Shown: one piece after another, positions 33,926 through 49,833 of the stretch
Layout: each line of letters begins with the position of its first letter
Position numbering within the stretch: position 1 is the first letter of the stretch
Assembly: GCA_020465985.1 (NCBI GenBank)
Contig: JAANYP010005935.1
Location: forward strand, 85,166-149,165
From: Centrapalus pauciflorus
Lineage: Eukaryota > Streptophyta > Magnoliopsida > Asterales > Asteraceae
Direction of reading: 5' to 3'
Length of the DNA: 64,000 nt
The notes under the pieces: model-generated
The model's database searches: none
Seen by the model: the letters and a program-made list of their open reading frames with translations, nothing else
Told to the model about the DNA's origin: nothing
Translations under genes and position numbers: made by a program

Positions 33926-36453
33926 CGTCTACAACACAGCCTCACTTCAACGAATAAAGTTCCCGACAACCTCTTCCAATGTACCTGTAATGGACATTCC
34001 TCTGTCATTGCTTCATCAAGCAGATAAAACAGACAGGGTAAGGGATTACATAAGGGCCGTGTTTCCATATGAGGCTCAGTCAAAACCGACTAAGCCTACC
34101 AGTCCGTAGGTGAGGTGCGTATGAGTGAGATTTAGGGCGAAGAGATAGTGATTGAAAATATTTTGGGTACTAGTGAGAGGGAGACTTCTATAGTGAGGGA
34201 GGGAGGAGCAGGTGTGCAGGAAGAGGTGGTCTATCCTAAAAGGACCATCTCTGTCCAAATGAGGGATGATGGTAATTCATCTGAGGGAGTTCCAAGCCCA
34301 ATCAGCCGGACTACCCAGCATAAGACCACCAGTCCAATGGTCGAAATAACCCCAAGCAGCCACTCAACTTCTTCGCTAAGAGAAGCTGTTTCATTCCACG
34401 GGGAATCAGCTCATACACCATCGCCCTCTCACTCGGAGAGAGGTGATGTTGAATCAGGTCACATGTCACCACCAGTGGTGGCTCCCACAACTTCTTGATC
34501 TGTGCTTCCTAAAAAAGAGCCAGAGATGATGGAAGGAAGACCTGGTGTTGACCAACAAATGCCATCCACATCAAGCAATATGAGATTAATCTTGAGATGT
34601 TAACGGCACCTTTACGTGCTGCCGAATTTGTTACCCGAGCTGACCTGGACGCCCTTTAGGAAGCTTCCGAAGAGCAGCATACAACCCATTTCTCTTTTCT
34701 TAAGGGTAAGGGTGTTGCTTCTGAGGAGCCGCCACCAGGTACCCGATCAGTCCAAAATCAAATAGCCGATCTCTCCGATAAAATGGACAACCTTACTCGC
34801 CTCAATCTTCAAGTTCAGGTGCAGCTAAACAGCATAATCGATCAATTGGAGTCTGTCGTAATTGAACTTCAGTTTCGTCCTCAGGCAGATTCCCTCAAAC
34901 GAAAACATGACGATCAGGAAGAACCTGATCATCACGAGGGGGAGAAATGCCCCACGGTTCAGCCTAAGGGTGAAGTGTTAGTCGTAGGGGGAGCAGAAGC
35001 GGGGACAGAAAAAGAAAGGTTTGGGGAAGAGAGTTCAGGGGCTCAGGAAGGCCCAGCACCATTAGATCCTCTATCAGCTATGGTGGTATTTGATCTGATA
35101 TTTGAAAATTTTGAGGTCATATTGGTGTCTAATACAGACTCTGATACTGACCAAGACTATCCTTTGATAAACCCCAAGCCAGAGCCTGAGTCACCCTATA
35201 AATCATCCTCTTCTTTAGAATTTTTAAAATTCTTCCACCCATGTACCACGAGAAGAAATCCAATCTTCCATAAAAGCTACCTCCCCTACTCCCAAAGAAA
35301 CCCCACAAGTCCAAAATACCCCTATAGTCCAAGAAATCCCAACAGCTCAATCAACCTCTCCAGCCCAAACTGCCGAGTCTTCAGGTCCCAGAACTGTGGA
35401 CTTCTTTGATAGTAGGCCTGAAGTAAATCCAAGGCACGATGTAAATGATCTAGAATGGGTTAGCTGGTACTCAAAGGGTAAAGTGCATAGACCGAAGAGG
35501 AAAAAGAAGAGCTAAGGCATGACCGGAGGGGTCGCATTCTGAAACTACTTGAAGCTCCTCCCACTGAGCTAGAAGAACCCTCCGTCTAGGGTTTAAAATT
35601 TTTTTTAAGGAAATTCCCTGCTGAGGAGTTCGAAGTCCCTATGTTGAAGAAAGATTCAAAATGGTTTTCCGAAAGAAACCTGGGTCATACACCAGATGCC
35701 TTCTCATGAGTTTTTCAGTTGCATCTCGAGCTGAACAGGTAGATTACAATCAAATTATGCTCAAGGAAAAGAGACCAAAGGCTAAACTCAAAGATTGTAA
35801 AGATCAACAATATTCACATGTACAAGAGAGGTCGGGTATTTACCACTGCATTCGAAGTTCTTCGAGAAGATGGATTAATTCAGTTTTTGCATGAGAATGA
35901 CCTGGATTTTGTTAATATTGACGATGTTGAGTTTCTGCATAATAAACTGAAAAACAAGATCAAGAAACGCTTAACTCACGTCATTCTTGTTGCCGCTCTT
36001 ACAAAAAGCATGAATCGCCGATCTCTTGTTATGTGCTTAAGGATTTTCCAAATGGCGATTGAGAGCACATTGGTTAAAGTTGGTCTAAAGGCTCCAGAGC
36101 AAGATATTTTCCTCCTAGATCACTTTCCTACTTATAAAGTTCTGATGGGAGGGCAGCAGGGGATCATCTTTTTGAATCAGAAAGGGCATAAAAGGTTCAA
36201 GCGCATTGAGGACCTGCCTTGCTATTCCGACGGTACACTCAGAATAGTTAGAGCTGAACTCACCAAGCGTCTACAAGAAGACGATGCTCAACCAATCTCA
36301 GAATTTAAACGAAAACCAAAGGATATTCAAGACATGCTCTGTGGCATCGAACTAATAAATGAAAGGCTACGTATCAGGCAAGTGACTCGATGGTTTGATG
36401 TCGTCCTTGGCCTCAGAGAAACAACTGATCATGCCCGTAGTCATCCACAGTGA
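33926..36453 (+). pseudogene. Post-pol (env-position) ORF of copia A, C-terminal part
   Basis: The protein resumes at the GCCGA duplication (reads VYNTASLQRIKF) and runs through a Ser/Pro/Thr-rich region (34148-34498), a coiled-coil-like block (34783-34890: LTRLNLQVQVQLNSIIDQLE), an acidic stretch, and a conserved C-terminal domain at 35818-36453 (MYKRGRVFTTAFEVLREDG, MAIESTLVKVGLKAP, LPCYSDGTLRIVRAELTKR). The C-terminal domain is open for 211 codons and closely matches F (50393-49830). It recurs downstream of copia pol in other eudicots; function unknown. Frameshifts lie near 34500, 34650, 35220 and 35590. The stop at 36451 sits right before the polypurine tract. Confidence 0.75.
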
Positions 36454-36456
36454 TCG

Positions 36457-36829
36457 AAAAGAGGGAGATTGTTAGAACTTAATTTCGATCATGTGGAATT
36501 TCATTTTTGTAATAGTTAGTTTACTTTATTTCATATGTAATGTCAATTAATTTTGATAACTTTTTCGTTTGTAATTTCTAGTAGAGGGGCCTGGTTGTCA
36601 TTAGTTCAAAGATGTAATAAATATTTAAGGGGAACCCCACCTAGGGTTTCCCACATCATTGTCGTATTATCACAATTGCAATCATACGGCCGCCTTTCAT
36701 CATCATTATTTTCTCAATATCCATTGTCAGAAATCAAGTGTTATAATTCTTTTTGTCTTAGATTATTGTTGAATTCCATATTATTGTGTTGATTATTACT
36801 GGGATTGATTACAACAATTCCTAATAACA
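36457..36829 (+). repeat. Polypurine tract and 3' LTR of copia A
   Basis: The purine tract AAAAGAGGGAGA (36457-36468) is followed by an LTR that starts TGTTAGAACTTA (36470) and ends CTAATAACA (36829), 360 bases with short inverted ends typical of copia. A TATA-like AATATTTAAGG lies near 36620. The gag-extension sequence of element B starts directly at 36830. No 5' partner lies in the window, so the right border rests on the end motifs and the change of sequence. Confidence 0.75.
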
Positions 36830-37736
36830 GGTTGGAGGCCAGACCTTGATTGACTAGGAAATCTATTTGGTGAGTTATTCCTATGTCCTTCATTTTGTCT
36901 GATAGACACCGCTGTTAAAAGGTTTGTTGTTCTTGTTTCCCTATGATTGGTGTAGACTCTGGTTTCTTATAAGGACAACCAGAAGCAACATGACCTTTTC
37001 CATGACACTTAAAGCAAGACATCTTTTCAATTGATTTCTTATAAGCACTCTTTGACTTAGGGGTCTCACTAATGTCCTATTTGTTTGTATCAACCTTGTT
37101 CAACTCCTCTAGGTTATTATCACTTACAGTTTTAGCTTCTTCTAGTTTTGACACACTACTAGACTGCACAAACTTTACCATTTTCTTAACCTGAGAAGTA
37201 GTTGTTGACACCTTAGCCGACTCAGTTACCTTTACTTCCTCTGATTTAACTGTTTCCTTGGTCTCATCCTGAGGGATAGGCACATAGTTGCTATTGAAAG
37301 GAGGAGGCATATCTTGATATCCTAGGCCAATTGGTTTCTCAGACAGTCTTTGCGAATCTAACATTTTACCTAAGGTCAAGGATGAGTTCCTAAACTTTTC
37401 AATTTTACTATTTGCCTCAGCAACCAACCTTAGCTTCTGCTAACTCTACATCTTTAAGGGAGATCTCCTTGTTAGTGATTCTACATGCTCATATATTAGT
37501 TCCATTTTGACCCATTGCTCCCTTAGTTTGTCTTTTAGAACTATTATATCCTGAGCATTAGCTTTCATTTTAGCCATAAGATCTTCCTTAATGTCTAATA
37601 GACTAGCATTGTCAGATTTTAAAGATTAAATTTGAGCTGTCATATATGAATGTGATTCTAGCACTAAATTCAATTTATCATTCAAAGTATTACATTAAAC
37701 ACATAAATCATGAAAAATAGAAAAGTTGAGAGATAC
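36830..37736 (-). pseudogene. Gag extension of copia B, inside the predicted intron, with second zinc knuckle
   Basis: After the donor GGAAAAAG|GTATCT (exon end 37737) the minus strand continues as a broken coding frame. First comes a Leu/Lys-rich coiled-coil-like part with stops. The 37427-37077 frame then follows (KIEKFRNSSLTLGKMLDSQ, PPPFNSNYVPIPQD), Glu/Lys/Thr/Val-rich. Finally there is a CCHC knuckle reading CFKCHGKGHVASGC at about 37020-36980. The frame is cut at 36830 by the LTR of copia A. The layout mirrors copia A at 2558-4331. Confidence 0.65.
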
Positions 37737-39107
37737 CTTTTTCCGATCAGATTCAACGTTGGCCATTTGAGCTGCAAACTCCAGAGTAGTCAGCTCCTCA
37801 GAATTTTCCAGTACCAATGGATCTGAGTCGGACTGCCGGGTATCCTCCTTCGTTTCCTCTCCTGCTCCACTATCAGTTTCTGTCACTTCAACCATAAAAG
37901 CTCTAGTGTTTGCCTCCGGATGTGACTTCCAATCATAAGTACCATCTAACTACTTGTTAGAAGATACGTTTGTTAGTAACCCAGCCACTGAAGCTTGATT
38001 CCCTGAACTAGTCGGATTCTGTCATCCCGAGTTCTCATAGTTTTCCTTCTTTGGTCTCTGACATTCTCTCGCAAAGTGTCCCAACCCTTGGCAGTTGTTA
38101 CACTTGACTTTTGACTTATCAAAACCTACATTGTTCACACTAAGATTTCTTCCAGTTCTTTTCATGAACCTCATCACTCTTTGTATGACCATGGCCAGTT
38201 GCCATTTCAGGTCCATCTTCTCTAGATCATTGGTATCGACTCGATCATAATCTTCCTCCCATAGTGACAGATCAGTAATCTTTCCCTGAATACAATTACC
38301 GTATGCTGCTATAAACAATGCTAGAAGCAGGAGTTGCTCCTCTGCAGTCTTCGCACTCATTGGAAATTTTGTGTACCCCTGAGATGATGTTCCTAAGCTT
38401 TGTGGTAGGTTATCTGGTTTTGAAAACCCTAGAAGGCCTGCCATCAGATTCTTCTACTTCTACTGGTATACCTACTTCTTCTCCAGAATAGAACGTTATA
38501 GCTCCATACTTAGGTTCACTAGAAGTTCATGGCTTAGACTTACCGAAGTACATCTCAGGATCTTGTACCTGATCGTATACCATCTCCTTCTTTTGTGTCT
38601 TGAATTTATACGCTCTTAGTGTCCCAATAACTTCTTCAAGAGAGAGAGTGTCCAACTTCTCTTGATCATGCTTCATCAGAGTGGTGTACATCTCCCACTT
38701 TGGCGGTAACGCATCTAGAAATTTGTCAATCTTATCTGAATCTTGATAATCAACTCTGTGAGTATCTAGCTCGGTCAGAAGATGATAGAACCTTGTAATC
38801 ACCTCATCCAAACTTTGATTCTTCAGACCCTTAAAGTAGCAAACTGTTGTTTCAACAATTCAGTTCTCCCCTTTCTCACCCGTGGATTCCCTCATACCTC
38901 TTCTCCAAAGCCTCCCAAAGTTTTTTAGAGGTTCAGTGTTTTTAAATGTATGGAGAATCACCAAAGGTAAAGCCATTTTAATTGAAGACAGAGCCCGATT
39001 CTCAGCTTCATAAATTTTCTTATCCTCGTCTTTCATTTGTTGATAGGAGAGAACTTTCATCCTACCCTCGAGCTCTTGAGTAGGGGGAACATACCCTTCA
39101 TCGATAC
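37737..39107 (-). pseudogene. gag: Copia B gag exon 1, main part
   Basis: Consecutive frames 39060-38860, 38811-38527, 38444-38022 and 37895-37737 give the capsid (MKVLSYQQMKDEDKKIYEA, MDEVITRFYHLLTELDTHR, DPEMYFGKSKP) and a CCHC knuckle (CNNCQGLGHFAREC, about 38100-38060). An acidic tail ends at the splice donor. A frameshift near 38890-38830 and stops at 38526 and about 38030 break it. Interrupted on its 5' side at 39108 by Tekay-3; the first 48 codons are at 48635-48493. The equivalent pieces of E are at 55160-54430 and 56565-55767. Confidence 0.85.
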
Positions 39108-39112
39108 ATATA

Positions 39113-41481
<2,369 letters not shown>

Positions 41482-44400
41482 GAATGGGCTCCACCACACA
41501 CAAACTTCGTCCTTGAAGTTAGCGATGTTCGAACAGACTTGGATATATAGCTTTCATGACATCATTAGATTCCTAAGACTGATGCGAATCTTTGTGGTGT
41601 TTCCACTGAACGAGCACCATCTGTATCTCTTTATTACGAAGCTTTTTGGTCTTCGAGTCAAGAATACATTCTGGCTCTTCAATCATGCGAAGCTTCTCAT
41701 CAATTTGCAGATTAACATGTGGTATCTGCACTTCTCTTTTCTGCTAGGCTCTTTCGTAGATGACTAACATGAATACCGAATGTATTCTTGCTAAGTCTGT
41801 TGGCAATTCAAGACGCGATAGGATTGGTTCCCTATCTTTTCAATTATCTAGAACGGACCAATGAATCCTGGAGCTAGCTTATTTCTCTTTATGAATCGTA
41901 CCGCATTCTTCATTGGAGATACTTTCAGCATCACCCAATCATTAACCGTAAAACTGATAGATCTGTGATGATTATCGTAGTAAGACTTCTGCCTGCTTTG
42001 AGCTTCAAGAATGTTCCTCCCAACAAGTTGAATTTTCTCATGAGTCAATTGTAGAAGGACAGGACTCGCTAAAGGCGATTCACCTGTTTCGCGCCAACAG
42101 GTTGGAGTTCTGCACTTTATTCAGTACCAAGCTTCAAAAGAAGCCATCTTGATCGTTGAATGAGAACTGTCGCTATACGAGAATTCGGCCAAAGGTAAAT
42201 GGTCATCGCAGTTACCGCCCAGATCAAGAATGCAGGCACGGAGCATAACTTCCAGAGTTAAGATATTGCGTTCACTTTGGCCATCTACATTTTGATGATA
42301 AGCTGTACTCATGGAAACTCTAGTACCCATCCCCTCTTGCAGCGCTTTCCAGAATCTTGAAGTGAAACGGCTATCACAGTCAGAGACGATAGACTTCGGC
42401 ACACCGTGACGAGAAATGACCTCGGTGATGTACATCTATGCCAATTTATCAAGGGTATACGTCTCTTTCATCGGTATGAAGTGAGTTGACTTTGTTAAAC
42501 GTTCCACGTCTACCCAGATGGAGTCGTGCTGTGTCTTGGTTTTAGGAAACTTGGTGACAAAATCCATGGTTATATGCTCCCACTTCCACTCAGGAACTGG
42601 TAGTGGTTGCATATTCCCAAAGGATTTCTGATGTTCTGTCTTAACCATTTGACAGACTCTGCAGCTTTCAACGAATTGACCAATGTCTTTCTTCATTCCT
42701 GGCCACCAATAATTAGCTTTAAGATCGAAGTACATCTTTGAGCTTCCAGGATGAACTTATAAGTTGGACTTATGAGCTTCAGATAGAAGAGTATTACGAA
42801 TAGAACCATACTTAGTAATCCAGATTCAGTTTCCCTTGATAGATTGATGTCCCAAATGATTCATAGAAAGAAATTGCAATTTCCGTTTAATATTTTCAGA
42901 ACAGAGATTCTCTTCTTTCAGAGCTTCAGCTTGAGCTGATTTGATGTCTTGAATAAGATCAGAAGAGAACACAACGGGAGTTAGGGCATAACAACACTTT
43001 TCAGGATACACTTTCCTACTCAAAGCATCCGCAACCACGTTGGCATTGTAGGGATTATACATCATCTTGGAATCATAGTCCTTGAAGAGCTCCAAGGACG
43101 GTCGTTGTTTCATGTTCAGATCCTTTTGAGTAAATAAGTGTTTGAGACTTTTATGGTCAGTATAAACCTGACACCTCGTTCCATAGAGATAGTGACTCCA
43201 AATCTTCAGTGCAAAGGTAACGGCAGCCAACTCAAGATCATGAGTTGGTGCACTTTTGTCGTAATCTTTCAATTGCCTTGAAGCATAGGCAATGACCTTT
43301 CCCCTTTGCATGAGGACACAACCTAAACCTGTAGCAGATGCATCGCTAAAGACAACGAAGTCATCATTGCCCTCTGGTCTTTAATGAATCGCTGGTAGTA
43401 ACCGGACAATCCAAGGAAAATTCTGATTTCGGAGGCATTTCGAGCCGTTTTCCACTTCTGAATAGCCTCGACTTTAGATGGATCAACTGAGATACCTTCT
43501 CCAGATACAACATGGCCAAGAAATTGGATCTATAAAAGTAACAAAGCAGAATTTCAAGTTTTCATTGATACAAGGAACGCTTAAGAAATAGCTCAAGACA
43601 ATATAAGGTTATACCTGTCTTAGCCAGAATTCACATTTAGAGAATTTTGGATAGAGTCTCTCTTTTCTCAATAACTCTAGCAGTTGATGCAAATGAAGAA
43701 CAAAATCAGCCTCCATTTTGGAGTAAATCAGAATATCATCTATGAACATGATAACTGACTTATCCAGCATTGGTCCGCACATGCGATTCATGAAATCCAT
43801 GAAAGCCGCTGGTGCATTTGTTAAACCAAATGGCATTACAAGAAATTCGTAATGGCCATATCTCGTACGGAAAGCTGCCTTTGGAATATCATCATCTTTA
43901 ACTTTTAGCTGATGGTACCCAGAACGAAGATCAATTTTGGAGAAGTAACTTGCTCCCTGTAACTGATAAAATAAATCATCGATTCTGGGCAGCGGATACT
44001 TATTTTTGATGGTGACTTTGTTCAACTCCCGATAGTCAATGCACATACGAAGAGTTCCGTCTTTCTTCTTAAAGAATAAGACAGGTGCACCCCACAGAGA
44101 TGAACTAGGTTGGATAAATCCCTCCTCTAACAAATCTTGCAATTGTTTTGACATTTCCTTTATCTCTGCAGGCGCAAGTCTATAAGGAGCTTTAGCGATT
44201 TGAGCCGCACCACGAACTTAGTCAATTTCGAATTCGACTTGACGTTCCCGTGGCACACCAGAAATATCATCGGGGAATACGTCTGGTAACTCACTGATGA
44301 TCATAATATCAGAAATGGAATTCTTGTTGGCTTCAGAGGCGGATTTAGACGAGACCAAACACAGATAGGATTCGTGATCCTTAGACAGATATTTATGCGC

Positions 44401-44879
44401 TTTCTCAACAGTTATAAAGCAATGAGAACCATTTCATTAGTCGCCTTTGATTTCCAACACTCGGCCGCTGAAGAGTTGTTCTTGATGATTCGACGGTTGC
44501 AGACGATCGTAGCTTCATTGACGAGTAATGTGCAATTTCGGTAAACAGAATCAGCCATAACGTAATTGCTACTAGCCTTCTCTATATCAAGTACTACGGG
44601 AAGCTTTGAAGGAAACTTAGACAGTCTTTGAGCAAAAGCAGTCAAGATGTATGAATGACTTGCACCAGAATCAAATAGCACACGAGCAGGTATCGAATTT
44701 AGCAATAATGTACCGGTTACCATGTCAGGGGTTTCCTTTGCTTCCTCCGTTGTTATCTGAAATGCACGCGTCCTTGCAGTTGGAGTTGCCGCTGAGCTTT
44801 TCATCGTAGAACCTTCGGCTGATGATTGTGATTGACCTCGGCGTCTACTCTGACACTGATACATGAAGTGTCCACGCTT
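41482..44879 (-). pseudogene. pol: Tekay-3 pol: protease, RT with intron, RNase H, integrase, chromodomain-like tail
   Basis: The protease reads VLFDSGASHSYI (about 44680). RT exon 1 (44154-43609) is open: RMCIDYRELNKVTIKNK, FSKIDLRSGYHQLKV and the catalytic FIDDILIYSK, ending CEFWLRQ at the donor. An 85-base intron follows, then QFLGHVVSGEG. RNase H at 43311-42826 has SRQLKDYDKSAPTHDLELA; the few residues before 43311 carry a stop. Integrase at 42735-41848 has CRVCQ, ITMDFVTKFPKT, VSDCDSRFTSRFW and DGQSERNILTLEVML, with stops near 42436 and 42120. The tail at about 41760-41490 is chromodomain-like (MVLVQWKHHKDS) with a stop. Pol is defective. Confidence 0.9.
43530..43614 (-). other. Predicted 85-base intron within Tekay-3 reverse transcriptase
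   Basis: On the minus strand the exon end AAGACAG meets GTATAACC, and the intron ends TTGTTACTTTTATAG before ATCCAATTTC. Removing it joins CEFWLRQ to IQFLGHV in phase 0, exactly the usual RT sequence at this place. The interior is AT-rich with in-frame stops and a T-rich 3' end, a textbook plant intron of near-minimal size. Tekay-1 has the 3' remains of an intron at the same codon. Confidence 0.8.
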
Positions 44880-45869
44880 CCCACACTATGCACATCCAAG
44901 ACCCCGCTGAGGACACTCTTCCCTACTATGACCGATCATGCTACACACATAGCAAGTAATGTCATCCGGATTGCACATCCCCATGTGTGATTTCCTACAT
45001 CTTTTGCAGAATCGTGGTTCATTCGTATGAGAATAAGCTTGAGCTTTCTGGGGCGAGCTATACTGCTGGACAGCTGAGGTTGTTGGGACAATGATTTGTT
45101 GGGCTTGAAGATTTATACTTCATTGCGCTTCAACCATCTCCAGATAAGATTTATACTTCATTGCGCTCATCGGGTGTCTGTACCTCGGGTTAAGAACTAC
45201 CTGATATGAATCCTTCTTTCTTTTGTAGCTACTTGAAATGAAGAATAGCCACAGAGCTACGAGAATTCGTGCTCATACTCATCAACATTCTTGGTTCCTT
45301 GAGTTAGTTGCATCAGTTGGACCTCCATTTTGTCTTGTTGGTCAACAGGACAATACTTCGCGTTAAACATGTCAAGAAACTGGTCCCATTCTAAAGTCTG
45401 GATGACCTCCTCTCCATAAATGCTCCTCCGTGTCTTCCACCAGGCACGAGCAGCGCCGACGAACAGAGCGGTAGCATAACTGACTTTCTTTAAATGTAGA
45501 CAATTGGAGATTCTGAATATTTCTTTAGTGTCACCGATCCAATCCAACACCTGAATTGGATTTACTGTACCCTCAAAGTTCAGGGCACCGCTCGCTTTAA
45601 AATCGTTAAACTTATAGCCTTTCGGATGCTTAATTTGGGTATCAGGGTTTGAGTTATCAGAATCAGACTCATCATTTTGGACTTGTTTTTCTTTTCGCTT
45701 GTTTTTCTTATCAACAAGTCTTTTAGCTTCGGCCTCATCTCTGACCCGAAATTGTTCTTGCATATTTTTATTTTGTTGTTCAGATTGTTGGGCTAGTATT
45801 TGTTGTACCATTTCAAACATCTGTTGGGAGTCGTATTGTTGGGAAATCACGTGATCCTGATCCTGACAT
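44880..45869 (-). pseudogene. gag: Tekay-3 gag
   Basis: The start ATG at 45869 reads MSGSGS, as in Tekay-1, followed by a frameshift near 45850. The 45850-45257 frame has ALNFEGTVNPIQVLDWIG, RAWWKTRRSIYGEEV and LTQGTKNVDEYEHEFS. Frame breaks at about 45255-45030 damage the C-terminal capsid. Two CCHC knuckles follow at about 44990-44865 (CYVCSMIGHSREEC, and CGKRGHFMYQC preceded by a stop). The protein continues in frame into the protease. Confidence 0.88.
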
Positions 45870-46057
45870 CTTTACTAGAAAATTAAAAATCATGTATCTA
45901 TCAGTTTATTAGACTAAGAGCTATGTACCCTTATTCCCATCCTAACAGTCTATACATCCTATCTCAGTTCAAACCACCTAAATGATTGATACAAATGTAT
46001 TGCTTCAGTTTGAGACCAAGTATTATCCACATAATACTTGATTCACTCAAACTATGG

Positions 46058-46069
46058 GCTCTGATACCA
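46058..46069 (-). promoter_or_regulatory. Primer binding site of Tekay-3
   Basis: Minus strand TGGTATCAGAGC, three bases from the 5' LTR end: the initiator tRNA-Met type site, as in Tekay-1. Confidence 0.95.
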
Positions 46070-46072
46070 TCC

Positions 46073-48487
<2,415 letters not shown>

Positions 48488-48492
48488 ATATC

Positions 48493-48635
48493 CACATGCG
48501 CATATCATTAAATCGGGTGAAGTCTGCAAACCTATCTTTCCACCAGTAGTAATCTTTAATCTTCATAAGCTTGGGTGGGAAATAGGATTTGCCAACCTCG
48601 TGATCCATTTCCAAGAACTTGTGTAAACTTGACAT
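48493..48635 (-). pseudogene. gag: Copia B gag, N-terminal codons
   Basis: The ATG at 48635 gives MSSLHKFLEMDHEVGKSYF and continues to NDMRMWI at the Tekay-3 target site. The same start is seen in E at 55160 (MSS, then a stop). The frame resumes at 39107. Confidence 0.85.
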
Positions 48636-48639
48636 TGTC

Positions 48640-49190
48640 GAAAACTTTTGTTAACAAACTTAATTAATTAATTTTTAAAAATAATTTTAAACAAGTTCGT
48701 ACGGACTTATACTAACTGTGTACGAATTTAATAAATTCATTTTACCAAATTAAATTCGTCTGAAATTAAGTTCGTGGACACTAAGTTCGTTCCTGACAAG
48801 TTCGTACGGACTTAGCAGGTTAAGTTCGTGGAACCCTAAACTAGACAAGCTCGTGAAACCCTGAAATATGACAAGTTCGTGCACCGCAACTTCGTAAGGG
48901 AGCGTGTCACTGACAAGTTCGTGATGCCCTAATTTCCTACTAACTTTGTGCGCCGCAAGTTCGTGAACGAACCAAAATTTTGACTTTTTTCAAAAACTCA
49001 GATTAATTCACCGTTTTTAAGGCTAAACACGATGGATCCCACTGAATAGATGAACTTAGATGATTATAGAGAAGAAAAACTACTGAAATCAACGTTGAAA
49101 CTTCGAGAAAATGTGATTTATCCAAAAAAATGCCAAGAAACCTTTGAATGTTCAACGAATCATGAAGAACACGAAGAACAATCAAATATT
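48640..49190 (-). repeat. Leader of copia B with AAGTTCGT palindrome array
   Basis: Between PBS and gag the words AAGTTCGTACGGACTT, AAGTTCGTG and TAAGTTCGTGGA recur at about 48690-48965 in an array like that of copia A but with a different core. The rest of the leader (48970-49190) is AT-rich and similar to the leader of E (55510-55729); it contains an incidental open frame on each strand. Confidence 0.7.
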
Positions 49191-49191
49191 G

Positions 49192-49203
49192 GCTTTGATA
49201 CCA
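49192..49203 (-). promoter_or_regulatory. Primer binding site of copia B
   Basis: Minus strand TGGTATCAAAGC, two bases from the LTR end (…CCTTACA). It differs at one base from the initiator tRNA-Met site TGGTATCAGAGC. Confidence 0.85.
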
Positions 49204-49205
49204 GT

Positions 49206-49833
49206 TGTAAGGTCCACCCCTCTACGGATCTATCAAGGCGGGACATCGTCAAATGAGTGCGAAATACTCGTTTAACGTTAACGGATCGATCACAAACACA
49301 CACACGGGAACACGGAGCCAAACACGATGGTAGCGGAACAAATATCGACCCCACAAGATGTAGTGCTCATATTGAAAGCTTTAAAACTCTCTCAAATCGT
49401 CTGAACTTATCTAAGTTATAAGTTCAAGCCCATGCAGATAAGTTCGTACGACTTATCAGGGCTAAGTTCATACGAACTTATAAGCCATAAGTTCGTACCT
49501 CCATGAACTTATTCTCAATATTTCATACCTCATGAACTTATCACCATAAGTTCAAACGTCATGAACTTATTCTCATAAGTTCATATCTCATGAACTTATC
49601 ACCATAAGTTCATACCTCATGAACTTATCCTCATAAGTTCATATCTCATGAACTTATCTAACAATCATGAACTTAACATGCAAATATGAACACAATACGT
49701 AATCATGAACTTAAGACACAAATATGAACATACAATCATGACTTGTATTAATAAGGACCTGACTATTACAAATGACTATCTATTACAAAACTGGATTGCT
49801 ATCGTCACATAGGGTGTACCAATAAATTTTCAT
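49206..49833 (-). repeat. 5' LTR of copia B with inverted-repeat array
   Basis: The inner end is TGTAAGGTCCACC (plus strand). The last roughly 150 bases match the end of the LTR at 52718 (ACACACACACG, CACGATG, TCGTTTAACG-type words). The outer end is set where F's ORF stops matching copia A's (after GGCAAGTGAC), so it is accurate to about 10 bases. At 49420-49670 ATAAGTTCAT and ATGAACTTAT alternate with a period of about 32 bases, giving a chain of perfect inverted repeats. Confidence 0.75.

Larger units (their letters stand above)
1..36829 (+). mobile_element. Ty1/copia element A, Sirevirus-like, 5' end off the window, split by nested insertions
   Basis: The order on the plus strand is leader, gag (859-2557), intron with Gag extension (2558-4596), pol with integrase before reverse transcriptase (4597-7964), promoter-like spacer, post-pol ORF (10034-10805 and 33926-36453), polypurine tract and 3' LTR (36470-36829). 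Integrase before RT defines Ty1/copia; the long gag plus a large ORF after pol is Sirevirus-like. The 5' LTR lies left of the window. The Athila-like element at 10806-33920 interrupts the post-pol ORF. That leader, gag, pol and post-pol ORF are one element rests on shared strand, order and the shared palindrome family in the leader and pre-ORF spacer. It sits within element B, whose gag-extension sequence resumes at 36830. Confidence 0.82.
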
